Source: Deltaproteobacteria bacterium
GTDB lineage: Bacteria; Desulfobacterota; WTBG01; CAIYCZ01; CAIRTM01
Reading direction: 5' to 3'
Length of the DNA: 32,515 nt
Assembly: GCA_016875025.1 (NCBI GenBank)
Contig: VGSH01000024.1
Coordinates: 1 to 32,515 of the forward strand
Shown: positions 1-6,956 of the stretch, piece by piece
Position numbering within the stretch: position 1 is the first letter of the stretch
Layout of the letters: each line of letters begins with the position of its first letter
The notes under the pieces: model-generated
Told to the model about the DNA's origin: nothing
Seen by the model: the letters and a program-made list of their open reading frames with translations, nothing else
Database searches by the model: none
Translations under genes and position numbers: made by a program

Positions 1-30
1 CAGTGCCGATTTTCATTGAACACCTGCTGA

Positions 31-50
31 GTGCAAAAAATTTTTTGCAC
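31..50. repeat. Perfect 20-bp palindrome (A6T6 core)
   Basis: Positions 31-50 read GTGCAAAAAATTTTTTGCAC, identical on both strands. It lies about 55 bp upstream of the first gene. It could be a protein-binding site or the remnant of a terminator for a gene left of the window. The sequence does not decide between these. Confidence 0.6.
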
Positions 51-106
51 GACCGGCGTTAAAACGTACCACCCCGGCACACAGCAGCGAAAATGAGCTG
101 AGATGT

Positions 107-1261
107 TTGATTAAAGAGAGTGCCGGGCGACAAATCGAAGATTCAACAGGCGGGAAAAATCAATTTCAGCTGCTTGAAATCTGCAGTTGCGTGCAAAATT
201 CAGGTAATAAAGCAGTAGAAAAACTGGAGGGGCTTGATAAGGAATTGACAAAATTGCAGCCTCTCGTTGTCACTGGCAAAATACAGCAGGCATACTGGGA
301 ATATCAAAAAATAATCAAAAATTTTATCGAGAACCCGGGTTGGTATGAAAACACCTCCCCCGACCATTTCTATGAAATGCTTTCTGGCTTTAACTTAATG
401 TACTACTTTTATTGTGTTTCTTTTGTGAGTTCCTATCTTTCGACAACTGATATAAATAATCCTAGCCAGAATAAGTATTTAGGTTTATCAGACGAAGACA
501 TTAGACGACACAAGAGATCATTTTTGGTCCAATCCGATGATCTCCTGAAAAATAGAAATCAAGAATTCAGTAAATATGGGGAGTATGTTAACAATATTTT
601 CAATGTTGTTTATAAGCATTGTGGAGAAAAATGTAACAAACCCTCTTTATCTGAGCATTTTTTCACAGAGAAAGAATGGCCTGACTTTGATTGGGCTACC
701 ATGTATACAGACTTTTCGAATTTTTTACGCAAGGAGTTTTATAGGCCAGAGAATAATACCTGGTATAATGCTGTAAAAAAATACGACTCACTCAAAAAAG
801 AATTTACAGCTTTCGAGTCACAGCTACAGACTTTTATAGAGTCGGAAAGGATGAAATCAGGGGGCGTAATAAATTCAGAAAACGCATCAGAATATCTCGA
901 AAAAGTTGAAATGCTAAAATCATGGATAAATAATTATGACAATTTAATCAGGTATTATTTGTTTGACGTACCTGTGCTTTTATTCTCTTACATGACGCGG
1001 CAAGCTATTGCAGGATCGTCCGGAATTTTCTGGGGATATAACGCGGAAAAGGCTGAGGCGGTTGCGGTTCCATTTTCTGCATTAACAACACCCTTATTGC
1101 CTTTTACTTATGAAAATATTACAAGAGAGATGTGGTTCGAAACAGGGAAATTAATCAAAAAAGCACTTAATGAAAAAAAATACCAAGAGGTTCAGAATTT
1201 TTCGTCAAAGGTTAATGTTCCCATGCAAGTTCCCAAGGGCTTTGAAGTTAAGTGGCCTTAA
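107..1261 (+). CDS. Hypothetical protein, AT-rich orphan
   Basis: This is an open frame of 384 codons that I do not recognise. The start used is TTG at 107. The frame stays open back to about position 20 without an in-frame ATG, so the start is tentative and the true N-terminus could differ. The product is soluble-looking, rich in Lys, Glu, Asn and aromatic residues, with no signal peptide and no clear membrane helix; a hydrophobic stretch (YYLFDVPVLLFSYM) sits near residues 285-298. The predicted structure is mostly helical, with Lys/Glu-rich segments such as KKYDSLKKEF. The gene is visibly richer in A and T than everything downstream, which suggests recent acquisition. A hairpin with a T-tract about 100 bp downstream probably ends its transcript. 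No function is proposed. Confidence 0.7.
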   Translation: MIKESAGRQIEDSTGGKNQFQLLEICSCVQNSGNKAVEKLEGLDKELTKLQPLVVTGKIQQAYWEYQKIIKNFIENPGWYENTSPDHFYEMLSGFNLMYYFYCVSFVSSYLSTTDINNPSQNKYLGLSDEDIRRHKRSFLVQSDDLLKNRNQEFSKYGEYVNNIFNVVYKHCGEKCNKPSLSEHFFTEKEWPDFDWATMYTDFSNFLRKEFYRPENNTWYNAVKKYDSLKKEFTAFESQLQTFIESERMKSGGVINSENASEYLEKVEMLKSWINNYDNLIRYYLFDVPVLLFSYMTRQAIAGSSGIFWGYNAEKAEAVAVPFSALTTPLLPFTYENITREMWFETGKLIKKALNEKKYQEVQNFSSKVNVPMQVPKGFEVKWP

Positions 1262-1362
1262 AAAATCCCTGTATTTTCTTATTATCGCCCAAAATCGTGT
1301 TCGTCCAGAGATAATGATGCCGACGATCTCCTTTTAGGTTCGCATAAAAATTAAAACTTGGA

Positions 1363-1410
1363 TAGCATTGCAGCAAGACAACCGTTGTCTTGCCGTAATG
1401 CTATTTTTTT
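1363..1410 (+). terminator. Rho-independent terminator
   Basis: A long hairpin (TAGCATT...CAAGACAA, loop CCG, TTGTCTTG...AATGCTA) is followed by seven T residues at 1404-1410. It separates the AT-rich gene at 107-1261 from the next operon. Confidence 0.85.
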
Positions 1411-1475
1411 GTCCAGAAGCCGGGAGGTTTGAGGCGGGGACGGATGTTTAATAACTGATGAAGGTGGAGCTTGTT

Positions 1476-2567
1476 ATGGCGAATATATCTGAGAGCACAC
1501 ATATTGGCGGCGCGGTATTTGTTGCTGAGCAGATTGAGCAGGCTGATGTTGCAGAGAGCAGAAGCAAAGCCCGGCCGCGGGTGCGGCCTGTATTCGGGTT
1601 GCTGTTTTTTGCGACCACTGCTGCGGTGATGCTGCTTATAACTTTTAATGCCGTGCAGGTGCCGGTGGTCGAGGCTCCGGACCGGCCTGAGCCCCGGATT
1701 GACTATGCCGGGCTGGTAAAAACGCAGTCTGAGCTGGCGCATCGCCGCAACGTGCACGCGCTGGAAAGGTTTGAAAGAGAGCTGGGACAGATTGTGCGGA
1801 CGCATGATGCAGAGCTGATTCGCCGGGGGCAGCAGGCCGCGGCTGAGGCATCGACGTATGGCTCGTGCAGCGAGCTTATTTATTATCTGGCATGGGACAG
1901 GGTGAAACGGGACAACAGGTCCGAAACACATTTAAACCAGGTGATCAGCCCGTATATTAATCCGGCTCTGCAAGCCCTTGGCACAGATGTGAATACATCT
2001 GTTGAAAAATTCGACCGGGACCTGCAGCGCAGCACCGTGCGGCTGGCCTATGATCTGGCAGCGCTGGGCTCGCAGCAGAGCAGCGCCGTTAGCGCTGTGG
2101 ATATGGGGGCGATGACCGGGCTGGATTATCAGAATGCTTTGCGCAACCTCGGCTTTAATGCGCTCATGGTCAGCGCTGCAGTTGGATTTGACGCAGTTGC
2201 GCTGTATCACTCGAAGTATGCGGCCATGCTCTGGAAGAAAATCACCGCTGTTGCTGGGCGGATGTTCGGTAAACAGGTTGCCAGACTCGCGGCAAGCGCG
2301 GCTGTGGCTGCTGCCGACGGGCCCCTGCCGATTGGCGATATTCTGGCAGTGATCGGCATTGCCTGGACCGGCTATGATATTCACGCATCGCGTAAAAAGT
2401 TTGAGACCGAGCTCATTATCTCCATCGGCAATACTGTTTCTGAGATGCGCTCCGGTATGCATCAACAGGCGCTTGACCACGCAGAAGCGCTTGAGCGCAG
2501 GTATGAGGATGTTCAACAGGACATCAGCTCACAGACACTTGAAACGCTCTCAAAAGGAGGCAGCTGA
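1476..2567 (+). CDS. Uncharacterised membrane protein, first gene of a pair
   Basis: The product is a 363-residue protein I cannot assign. The ATG at 1476 is chosen over the one at 1458 because AAGGTGGAG (1461-1469) sits at the right distance from 1476. A short polar N-terminus (residues 1-38, with an Arg/Lys-rich stretch just before the helix) leads to one membrane helix at about 39-60. A long helical, charged region follows, and then a small hydrophobic patch near 290 (PLPIGDILAVIGIAWTG). The C-terminus (about 315-363) looks like coiled coil (HAEALERRYEDVQQD). The expected topology is cytoplasmic N-terminus and a large extracytoplasmic domain. The stop is one base before the ATG of the next gene, so the two are almost certainly co-translated and may work together. 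No catalytic motif is visible. Confidence 0.8.
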   Translation: MANISESTHIGGAVFVAEQIEQADVAESRSKARPRVRPVFGLLFFATTAAVMLLITFNAVQVPVVEAPDRPEPRIDYAGLVKTQSELAHRRNVHALERFERELGQIVRTHDAELIRRGQQAAAEASTYGSCSELIYYLAWDRVKRDNRSETHLNQVISPYINPALQALGTDVNTSVEKFDRDLQRSTVRLAYDLAALGSQQSSAVSAVDMGAMTGLDYQNALRNLGFNALMVSAAVGFDAVALYHSKYAAMLWKKITAVAGRMFGKQVARLAASAAVAAADGPLPIGDILAVIGIAWTGYDIHASRKKFETELIISIGNTVSEMRSGMHQQALDHAEALERRYEDVQQDISSQTLETLSKGGS

Positions 2568-2568
2568 T

Positions 2569-3444
2569 ATGAACGTTATCAGAGCTTTTGCAGTAGTGGT
2601 AAGCATTGTGTGTGTGCTGCAGGCCGGGCCTGCTGCAGCGGCGATTGTCGGCAAAGTGGCGGGAGAAATGATTGAGGCAACCATAAAGAAGGCAGCAAGG
2701 CGCAGCGGCGTGGAAATGATAGAGGCGGGCGCGCAGCGCTCAGCGCGTGCGACGCTTGAGCGGCTGGTAAAAACCTATGGCGATGATGTTTTGAGCGTTG
2801 CAGATGATGCAGGTTTTGAACTGCTTGAGGCGGTGCCGCGTTATGGTGATGATGTCATCAGGCTGGCAATGAAAGCCTCGCCGCAGGCCAGGCGTGCATT
2901 TGCGCTGAATGTTTCTGAAATGCTGCCGCTGGCGCGCCGCGTGGGTGTAGAAGCGCTGGAGCTTGAGGCCAAAACCCCGGGCCTTGCAACCCGTGCGTTC
3001 CGGGTGGTGGGAGATGATGCTGGCCGGGCGATTGCCAGAAGCGTTCCAGCAGATGATATCCCTCGCCTGATTAAATACGCGGAAAAGGCCGATAGGCCTG
3101 CCACGAAAAAGCTGCTGCTGGAGGCCTATAAGAAGGAGGGCAAAAGCCTGTTTGAGAGAATTCCGCCCTCGTTGGTAATCGCGACGGGCCTGAGCGCTTC
3201 CATGCTGTACGGCACCCATTCAGCGACTAAACCTCTTCGGGCTGTGGGGGCTGCTATTGAAAAGAATAATGATATTGCCGAGACTGCGGTGCGGCAGTTT
3301 TCCGCCTGGGGCACATCCGCGGCTGTATTCATTGTCGTTTTACTGCTGTGGCGGTTCGGCTTGATGCCGTGGCACAGGAAGGCGAAAGTAAAGGTCAGGG
3401 AAGACGCGCCGGCAGCAGGGGCAGGTTCTGCACCCGCCCGGTAG
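2569..3444 (+). CDS. Uncharacterised exported protein with GDD-type helical repeats and C-terminal membrane anchor
   Basis: The product has 291 residues. The start ATG at 2569 is preceded by AGGAGG (2555-2560) at 8 nt, inside the end of the upstream gene. Residues 1-25 are a Sec signal peptide ending in an Ala-rich stretch. The body consists of repeating amphipathic helices with a recurring YGDDV/VGDDA motif at about residues 70-74, 92-96 and 147-151, suggesting an alpha-helical solenoid. A membrane helix lies at about 250-266, followed by a basic tail (WHRKAKVKVRE) and a low-complexity Ala/Gly/Pro end. The protein is probably anchored in the inner membrane with the repeats in the periplasm, beside the product of the upstream gene. 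I recognise no named family and assign no function. Confidence 0.8.
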   Translation: MNVIRAFAVVVSIVCVLQAGPAAAAIVGKVAGEMIEATIKKAARRSGVEMIEAGAQRSARATLERLVKTYGDDVLSVADDAGFELLEAVPRYGDDVIRLAMKASPQARRAFALNVSEMLPLARRVGVEALELEAKTPGLATRAFRVVGDDAGRAIARSVPADDIPRLIKYAEKADRPATKKLLLEAYKKEGKSLFERIPPSLVIATGLSASMLYGTHSATKPLRAVGAAIEKNNDIAETAVRQFSAWGTSAAVFIVVLLLWRFGLMPWHRKAKVKVREDAPAAGAGSAPAR

Positions 3445-3461
3445 GCGAAGAATTTTTCGCC
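3444..3461 (+). terminator. Weak hairpin after the membrane-protein pair
   Basis: GGCGAA / TTCGCC forms a 6-bp stem with loop GAATTT immediately after the TAG stop of the preceding gene. There is no T-tract, so termination here is uncertain. Confidence 0.35.
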
Positions 3462-3600
3462 CCTATCATTCCTGATGCCGGATCGGAGTCTATGGCAGAC
3501 CTCGCGGACGTGCGAAAGCCCGTCCCTCCAGCAGTTGATTTCAGGTTTACCGGTCTTGACTTCGAGGCTTGAGGTTTTAAAATCCCGTTGCAACGATGCC

Positions 3601-3694
3601 GAGCGAAGCGTGCGCACGCGGATTTCGGTCGGCACGCTGTCTGAGCACCCGAATGTGCGAGTTCGTGCCGACCCCGCGTGCGTGCGTTTCGAGA
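3601..3694. repeat. Long imperfect inverted repeat
   Basis: The left arm (about 3601-3635, containing CGCACGCGG and GGTCGGCACG) pairs with the right arm (about 3664-3694, CGTGCCGACC then CCGCGTGCG). A 5-nt interruption ATTTC is present in the left arm only. The outer parts (GCGAAGCG / CGTTTCGAG) continue the symmetry imperfectly. The loop is about 28 nt. It resembles the dispersed palindromic elements found between genes in many bacteria. Confidence 0.65.
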
Positions 3695-3733
3695 GGGCAG
3701 CCAAAGGCCGAGTTGCAGGGCGCCCTTTCTTTG

Positions 3734-3766
3734 GTTCGTTTCTTTGGAGCGAGCAAAGAAATGAAC
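3734..3766. repeat. Inverted repeat
   Basis: GTTCGTTTCTTTG (3734-3746) and CAAAGAAATGAAC (3754-3766) are reverse complements with one mismatch, around a 7-nt loop. Together with the larger palindrome just upstream it probably forms one composite intergenic element. Confidence 0.65.
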
Positions 3767-3784
3767 AAAAATCTTCCCTCCCGG

Positions 3785-4030
3785 CTACATGCACCAGGGG
3801 CAAAGTTCCACGCGCAGGCCTTCCTGCTCGATCAGGTCTTCGAAACTCAGCGTGCCGGTTACAAGCAACAATGTAAGCATGCCGGCGCACACAATCCCCG
3901 CAATAGTGAACCAGCGCGAGTGCCTGTTTTTCAATAGGCAGACAAGGGGTTTCTTAAATCCCAGGTGCCCGCCGGTCAGGCAGTCCGCACAGATGATTGC
4001 CGCGATAATAAGTGCCGCAACAGTTGCCAT
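3785..4030 (-). CDS. Small two-helix membrane protein
   Basis: The product is an 81-residue protein. Start ATG at 4030 has AGAAGGA about 5 nt upstream on the minus strand, a good ribosome binding site. Two hydrophobic segments are visible, at about residues 3-16 (VAALIIAAIICADC) and 42-60 (FTIAGIVCAGMLTLLLVTG). A short basic linker (KNRHSR) lies between them, and the C-terminus is Cys/Trp-containing (ELCPWCM). The CxxC near the C-terminus could bind metal or take part in a disulfide, but this is speculative. It lies alone, divergent from the toxin-antitoxin genes. I do not recognise a family. Confidence 0.6.
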   Translation of the reverse strand: MATVAALIIAAIICADCLTGGHLGFKKPLVCLLKNRHSRWFTIAGIVCAGMLTLLLVTGTLSFEDLIEQEGLRVELCPWCM

Positions 4031-4179
4031 GGCATTCCTTCTGTACGATTACATGCAAGCCTCTGTTCACCATTTTTTACATAAACAGATAACATAAGAT
4101 CCTGTCAGCCGCTGTCATGCAGGGTGCGTTGCGGAGAAAATGACAGCTTTATTTTTCAACACGAGTCAGGGAAAACGTG

Positions 4180-4208
4180 TTGACAATCGGCACACATCAT
4201 ACCATAGT
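4180..4208 (+). promoter_or_regulatory. Toxin-antitoxin promoter
   Basis: A perfect -35 TTGACA (4180-4185), a 17-bp spacer and -10 CATAGT (4203-4208). The predicted transcription start falls at about 4215, the first base of the toxin ATG. Confidence 0.65.
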
Positions 4209-4211
4209 ATG
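4198..4211. promoter_or_regulatory. Candidate autoregulatory operator
   Basis: The inverted repeat CATAC-CATA-GTATG overlaps the -10 box and the toxin start. Ribbon-helix-helix antitoxins of this kind usually repress their own operon by binding such palindromes. The assignment is by position and symmetry only. Confidence 0.5.
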
Positions 4212-4214
4212 TAT

Positions 4215-4484
4215 ATGAGTGATTTCGACTGGAGTGATGAGAAGAACGAAACGCTGGAACGTACCCGGGGCGTATGTTTTGAAGATGCACTTATCTACAT
4301 TCAAAACAACGGCGTGCTGGATGTGGTGCGCCACCCCAATCGCGAGCGCTACCCTGACCAGAATATTATGGTGCTCAATGCCGACGGATATATCTGGCTG
4401 GTTCCGTACGTAAAGCAAAAAGGTGTGCGGTTCTTGAAAACGATAATTCCAAGCCGCAAGGCGACAAAGGAGTATTTGCAATGA
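4215..4484 (+). CDS. BrnT-like toxin of a type II toxin-antitoxin pair
   Basis: The product is about 89 residues, the size of BrnT-family ribonuclease toxins. It opens with SDFDWSDEKNE, matching the family's typical (F/D)xWDxxKNxxN-type start, and a GVCFEDAL segment follows. The C-terminal half (RYPDQNIMVLNADGYIWLV, then FLKTIIPSRKATKEYL) has the strand-rich core and conserved basic end of these toxins. The family degrades RNA and blocks translation until bound by its antitoxin. The start at 4215 is preferred; ATG 4209 and the far upstream ATG 4140 (with GGAG) are alternatives. The strong promoter lies inside the longer version, which argues against it. The last 4 bp overlap the antitoxin start (ATGA). 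Family identification is by pattern recognition. Confidence 0.8.
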   Translation: MSDFDWSDEKNETLERTRGVCFEDALIYIQNNGVLDVVRHPNRERYPDQNIMVLNADGYIWLVPYVKQKGVRFLKTIIPSRKATKEYLQ

Positions 4485-4765
4485 AGGCCAAAAATGCGCA
4501 TTTCGACCCGGAAGAGCTGCAGCTGCTGAAAGATTTCGAGGACGGAAATCTTCGCAGCATCCGCAACCTTGAAACTGAAAAGAAAGAACTTGAACAGGCG
4601 GCGCGCAGCACCCTGCAAAAAGACCGGCGGATCAACATCCGGATTTCATCGCGTGATCTTGAGCGTATCCAGCTGCGGGCCGCGCGGGAAGGCATTCCCT
4701 ACCAGACCTATATTTCGAGCTCGCTGCACAAACTCGTGGCCGGCCGTTTAACGGAAAAAGGCTGA
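4481..4765 (+). CDS. CopG-family (ribbon-helix-helix) antitoxin
   Basis: The 94-residue product resembles the CopG_antitoxin family. A charged N-terminal region (FDPEELQLLKDFEDG, then NLETEKKELEQAAR) would wrap the toxin. It leads to the DNA-binding ribbon-helix-helix, recognisable from RRINIRISSRDLERIQLRA followed by GIPYQTYISSSLHKL. AAAGGAG (4466-4472) precedes the ATG by 8 nt, and the gene overlaps the toxin stop by 4 bp, so translation is coupled. It should neutralise the toxin and repress the operon through the palindrome at 4198-4211. Toxin-first order is usual for BrnT-type operons. Confidence 0.85.
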   Translation: MKAKNAHFDPEELQLLKDFEDGNLRSIRNLETEKKELEQAARSTLQKDRRINIRISSRDLERIQLRAAREGIPYQTYISSSLHKLVAGRLTEKG

Positions 4766-4853
4766 GCTGAGCCCCCGCCTGTCAGTTCTGTATCTGGATT
4801 GTGGGGTGCAGGGGCCGCCCCCTGTGGCTGCCCATCAGTTTAAGGTCCAAAGT

Positions 4854-4939
4854 TTTGCGTACCCTTTGCCGCCAAACAAGGGTACGCAAAAATCTGTTTG
4901 CGTACCCTTTGCCGCCAAACAAGGGTACGCAAAAATCTG
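4854..4939. repeat. Tandem duplicate of a 43-bp hairpin unit
   Basis: Two directly adjacent, identical 43-bp copies (4854-4896 and 4897-4939). Each contains a perfect 13-bp stem, TTTGCGTACCCTT paired with AAGGGTACGCAAA, and an 11-nt loop. The second copy is followed by TTTTT, so on the plus strand it could terminate the toxin-antitoxin transcript. Exact duplication suggests recent slippage or amplification. Confidence 0.85.
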
Positions 4940-4945
4940 TTTTTG

Positions 4946-4978
4946 TGTCGGGTTACGCCTGCGGCTAACCCAACCTTG
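4946..4978. repeat. REP-like palindrome
   Basis: GGGTTA-C-GCC-TGC-GGC-TAACCC forms a compact hairpin flanked by TGTC and AACC. It resembles the widespread repetitive extragenic palindromes of the GGGTTA...TAACCC type. Only one copy is present in this window. Confidence 0.55.
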
Positions 4979-5025
4979 CCGTATCGGAGTCCGGGCTATC
5001 GGTGGGCGCGCTTGGAGGGTCAGCT

Positions 5026-5580
5026 CTACTGTTTCATCCTATAGGCTGCACGTTTTTCCCTGGCAGTAAAGCCGATTTGTCGCCGGGGTTTTTCGGGTTC
5101 CTGCATAAGCGCCCGGATGGCCTTAAAAAGAAGTTCTATACTTTCATCGTGACCGACGATGCGGGTTTCAAGTTCCTGCAGTTTTCCTGCCAACTCCAGG
5201 CTGGCACTCAGTATGTCACGTAGCCGCAAAAACGCCCGCACCACACATATACTCATCTGTATTGCACGCTCGCTTGTTAAGATATTTGCCGCCATCACCG
5301 CGCCGTGCTCCGTGAAGACATGCGGCAGATAGCGTCGGCCACCGTGTAAACTTGAGGTCGCATTTTGCGACCTCAAATCTTCCCATTCCTGAAGAGTCAA
5401 CCGAAACATAAACTCAGCGGGAAAGCGTTTTTCGTTTCGTCTGACCTGCTCATTCAGGCGTTTTGTGGTCACGCCATACATTTCGGCCAGATCAGAATCA
5501 AGTATCACCTTGTGCCCTCGGACTGTATGAATTTTAGCTCCGATATCCCCGGCTTCGTATGTTGCCAATTCTTCTGCCAT
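5026..5580 (-). CDS. ORF6N-domain protein
   Basis: The product has 184 residues. The ORF6N domain occupies about residues 15-110. Its hallmarks are a beta-rich start (GAKIHTVRGHKVILDSDLAE), MYGVTTKRLNEQVRRN, then RFPAEFMFRLT and FTEHGAVMAANIL. The domain is found in phage antirepressor-like and KilA-N-associated proteins and probably binds nucleic acid. The C-terminal part (110-184) is a coiled-coil-like helix (LELAGKLQELETRIVGHDESIELLF) with a basic end. A purine-rich ribosome binding site (GAGGGGGG) lies upstream of ATG 5580. Such genes are common as single cargo genes in accessory DNA without a complete prophage, as here. The target is unknown. Confidence 0.85.
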   Translation of the reverse strand: MAEELATYEAGDIGAKIHTVRGHKVILDSDLAEMYGVTTKRLNEQVRRNEKRFPAEFMFRLTLQEWEDLRSQNATSSLHGGRRYLPHVFTEHGAVMAANILTSERAIQMSICVVRAFLRLRDILSASLELAGKLQELETRIVGHDESIELLFKAIRALMQEPEKPRRQIGFTAREKRAAYRMKQ

Positions 5581-5602
5581 GGCACGCCCCCCTCGTTTTA
5601 TT

Positions 5603-5638
5603 GTAATGTTAGAGAATGTTGTTTTCAGTGGACATTAC
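5603..5638. promoter_or_regulatory. Spaced inverted repeat upstream of the ORF6N gene
   Basis: GTAATGT (5603-5609) and ACATTAC (5632-5638) are exact reverse complements 22 bp apart, just upstream of the ORF6N start. They could be half-sites of an operator. No convincing -35/-10 pair was found to confirm this. Confidence 0.3.
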
Positions 5639-5860
5639 GTCCGACAATAACAGCTGGAAACGGGCCTGTCAACCGGTATGGAATGCTGAGTTCTTAAATC
5701 CGGGTCAGACCACGCGAAGTGACTGCAGCCGGTGACAGGCAAACTATTTCTTTTGAACAACACACCCTCTGTCACGATGCAGTCTGAAATTAATGAAGGC
5801 TACCGTTGAAGGTTTTTTTTATATCCGCATACTGAACGCCCGTCGAGAGTCCCGGGCATA

Positions 5861-6940
5861 TCAGCGGCGTGGGAGCTGCCGCAGAAAGCAGTCGGCCAGC
5901 ACAAGGGCTGCCATGCTTTCCACTATGGGAACAGCGCGCGGCAGCACGCAGGGATCATGGCGGCCTTTGGCTGCAAGGGTCACGGGGTTCCCGTCAAAAT
6001 CAGCCGTTGCCTGCCCGCGCCCGATGGTTGCAACCGGTTTGAACGCCACGCGGAAGATAACCGGCTCGCCGTTGGAAATGCCGCCCTGCACGCCGCCGCT
6101 GTAATTGGTGCTGGTACCCAGCCGATCGCCCTTTTTAACAAAAAGATCATTGTGCTCAGAGCCGCGCATGCGCGCCCCGGCAAAGCCGGAGCCGATCTCA
6201 AAGCCTTTGGCAGCCGGAATTGACAGCATGGCCTGCGCAAGGAGGGCCTCCAGCTTATCAAATACCGGCTCTCCCAGGCCGATCGGCACGTTGCGGCATA
6301 CGCAGGTCACCGTGCCGCCAAGTGAATCCTGCTCGGATTGCGCCTGCGCGATCAGGGCTTCGATTGCGCGGGCGCTCTCAGCGTGCGGGCAGCGGCAGGG
6401 GTGCATATCGACCTGAGGGCGTGAAATTGTTTCCGGATTGATCTCGGCGCATTCACTGTCGCCGGCCGAGCTGACCCAGGCGACAATATCAATGCCGGCA
6501 CGTTCGCGCAGCATCTTTTCAGCTATCGCTCCGGCGCATACCCGGGCGGCGGTTTCCCGCGCCGAGGCCCGTCCGCCCCCGCTGGCAGCTGCGAGCCCGT
6601 ATTTTTGCGCATACGTGTAATCGGCATGCGACGGGCGGGGAACAGTGCGCATGGCAGCGTAATCGCCGGGCCGCTGGTCGCGGTTGCGAATGATAAATCC
6701 GATGGGTGTGCCCAGAGTTATGCCCTGCTCAAGTCCGGAAAGCAGTTCAACCCGGTCCTCTTCCGCGCGTTGCGTTGCCAGAGCGCTCTGGCCGGGCCGG
6801 CGGCGATCAAGCTGGGTCTGGATATCGGCTTCGCTCAACAGCAGGCCGGGCGGGCATCCGTCAACAACGCCGCCCAGTGCGGTACAATGGGATTCGCCGA
6901 AGGTTGTCACCTTAAAAAGAGTGCCGAAGGTGCTTGACAT
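5861..6940 (-). CDS. aroC: Chorismate synthase
   Basis: The enzyme converts 5-enolpyruvylshikimate 3-phosphate to chorismate, the last step of the shikimate pathway, and needs reduced FMN. The 359-residue length is normal. Signatures run in order: [19 protein letters not shown] at the N-terminus, DRRRPGQS and [25 protein letters not shown] and [15 protein letters not shown] in the FMN-binding region, then [20 protein letters not shown] and [12 protein letters not shown]. The ATG at 6940 is preferred over GTG 6946 because AAGGAGG sits 7 nt before the ATG and would touch the GTG. It is downstream of aroK on the same strand, with a 124-bp palindromic element between them ending about 16 bp before this start. 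Confidence 0.97.
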   Translation of the reverse strand: MSSTFGTLFKVTTFGESHCTALGGVVDGCPPGLLLSEADIQTQLDRRRPGQSALATQRAEEDRVELLSGLEQGITLGTPIGFIIRNRDQRPGDYAAMRTVPRPSHADYTYAQKYGLAAASGGGRASARETAARVCAGAIAEKMLRERAGIDIVAWVSSAGDSECAEINPETISRPQVDMHPCRCPHAESARAIEALIAQAQSEQDSLGGTVTCVCRNVPIGLGEPVFDKLEALLAQAMLSIPAAKGFEIGSGFAGARMRGSEHNDLFVKKGDRLGTSTNYSGGVQGGISNGEPVIFRVAFKPVATIGRGQATADFDGNPVTLAAKGRHDPCVLPRAVPIVESMAALVLADCFLRQLPRR

Positions 6941-6956
6941 AAACACGCCTCCTTAG

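Larger units (their letters stand above)
3462..3784. other. Gene-free stretch dominated by inverted repeats
   Basis: No credible coding region is seen here. Open frames on both strands are arginine-rich and overlap the palindromes listed separately at 3601-3694 and 3734-3766. The stretch lies between the membrane-protein pair and the small minus-strand membrane protein. Confidence 0.6.

Noticed and set aside
3126-3890. A 254-codon minus-strand frame
   Set aside because: It runs across the end of the exported repeat protein and through two palindromes. Its sequence is low-complexity Arg-rich and has no ribosome binding site.
4854-4939. CRISPR array
   Set aside because: Only two abutting copies with no spacer between them; each unit is a hairpin.
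5026-5580. Evidence for a prophage
   Set aside because: ORF6N is a phage-type domain, but no integrase, capsid, terminase or lysis gene is nearby.
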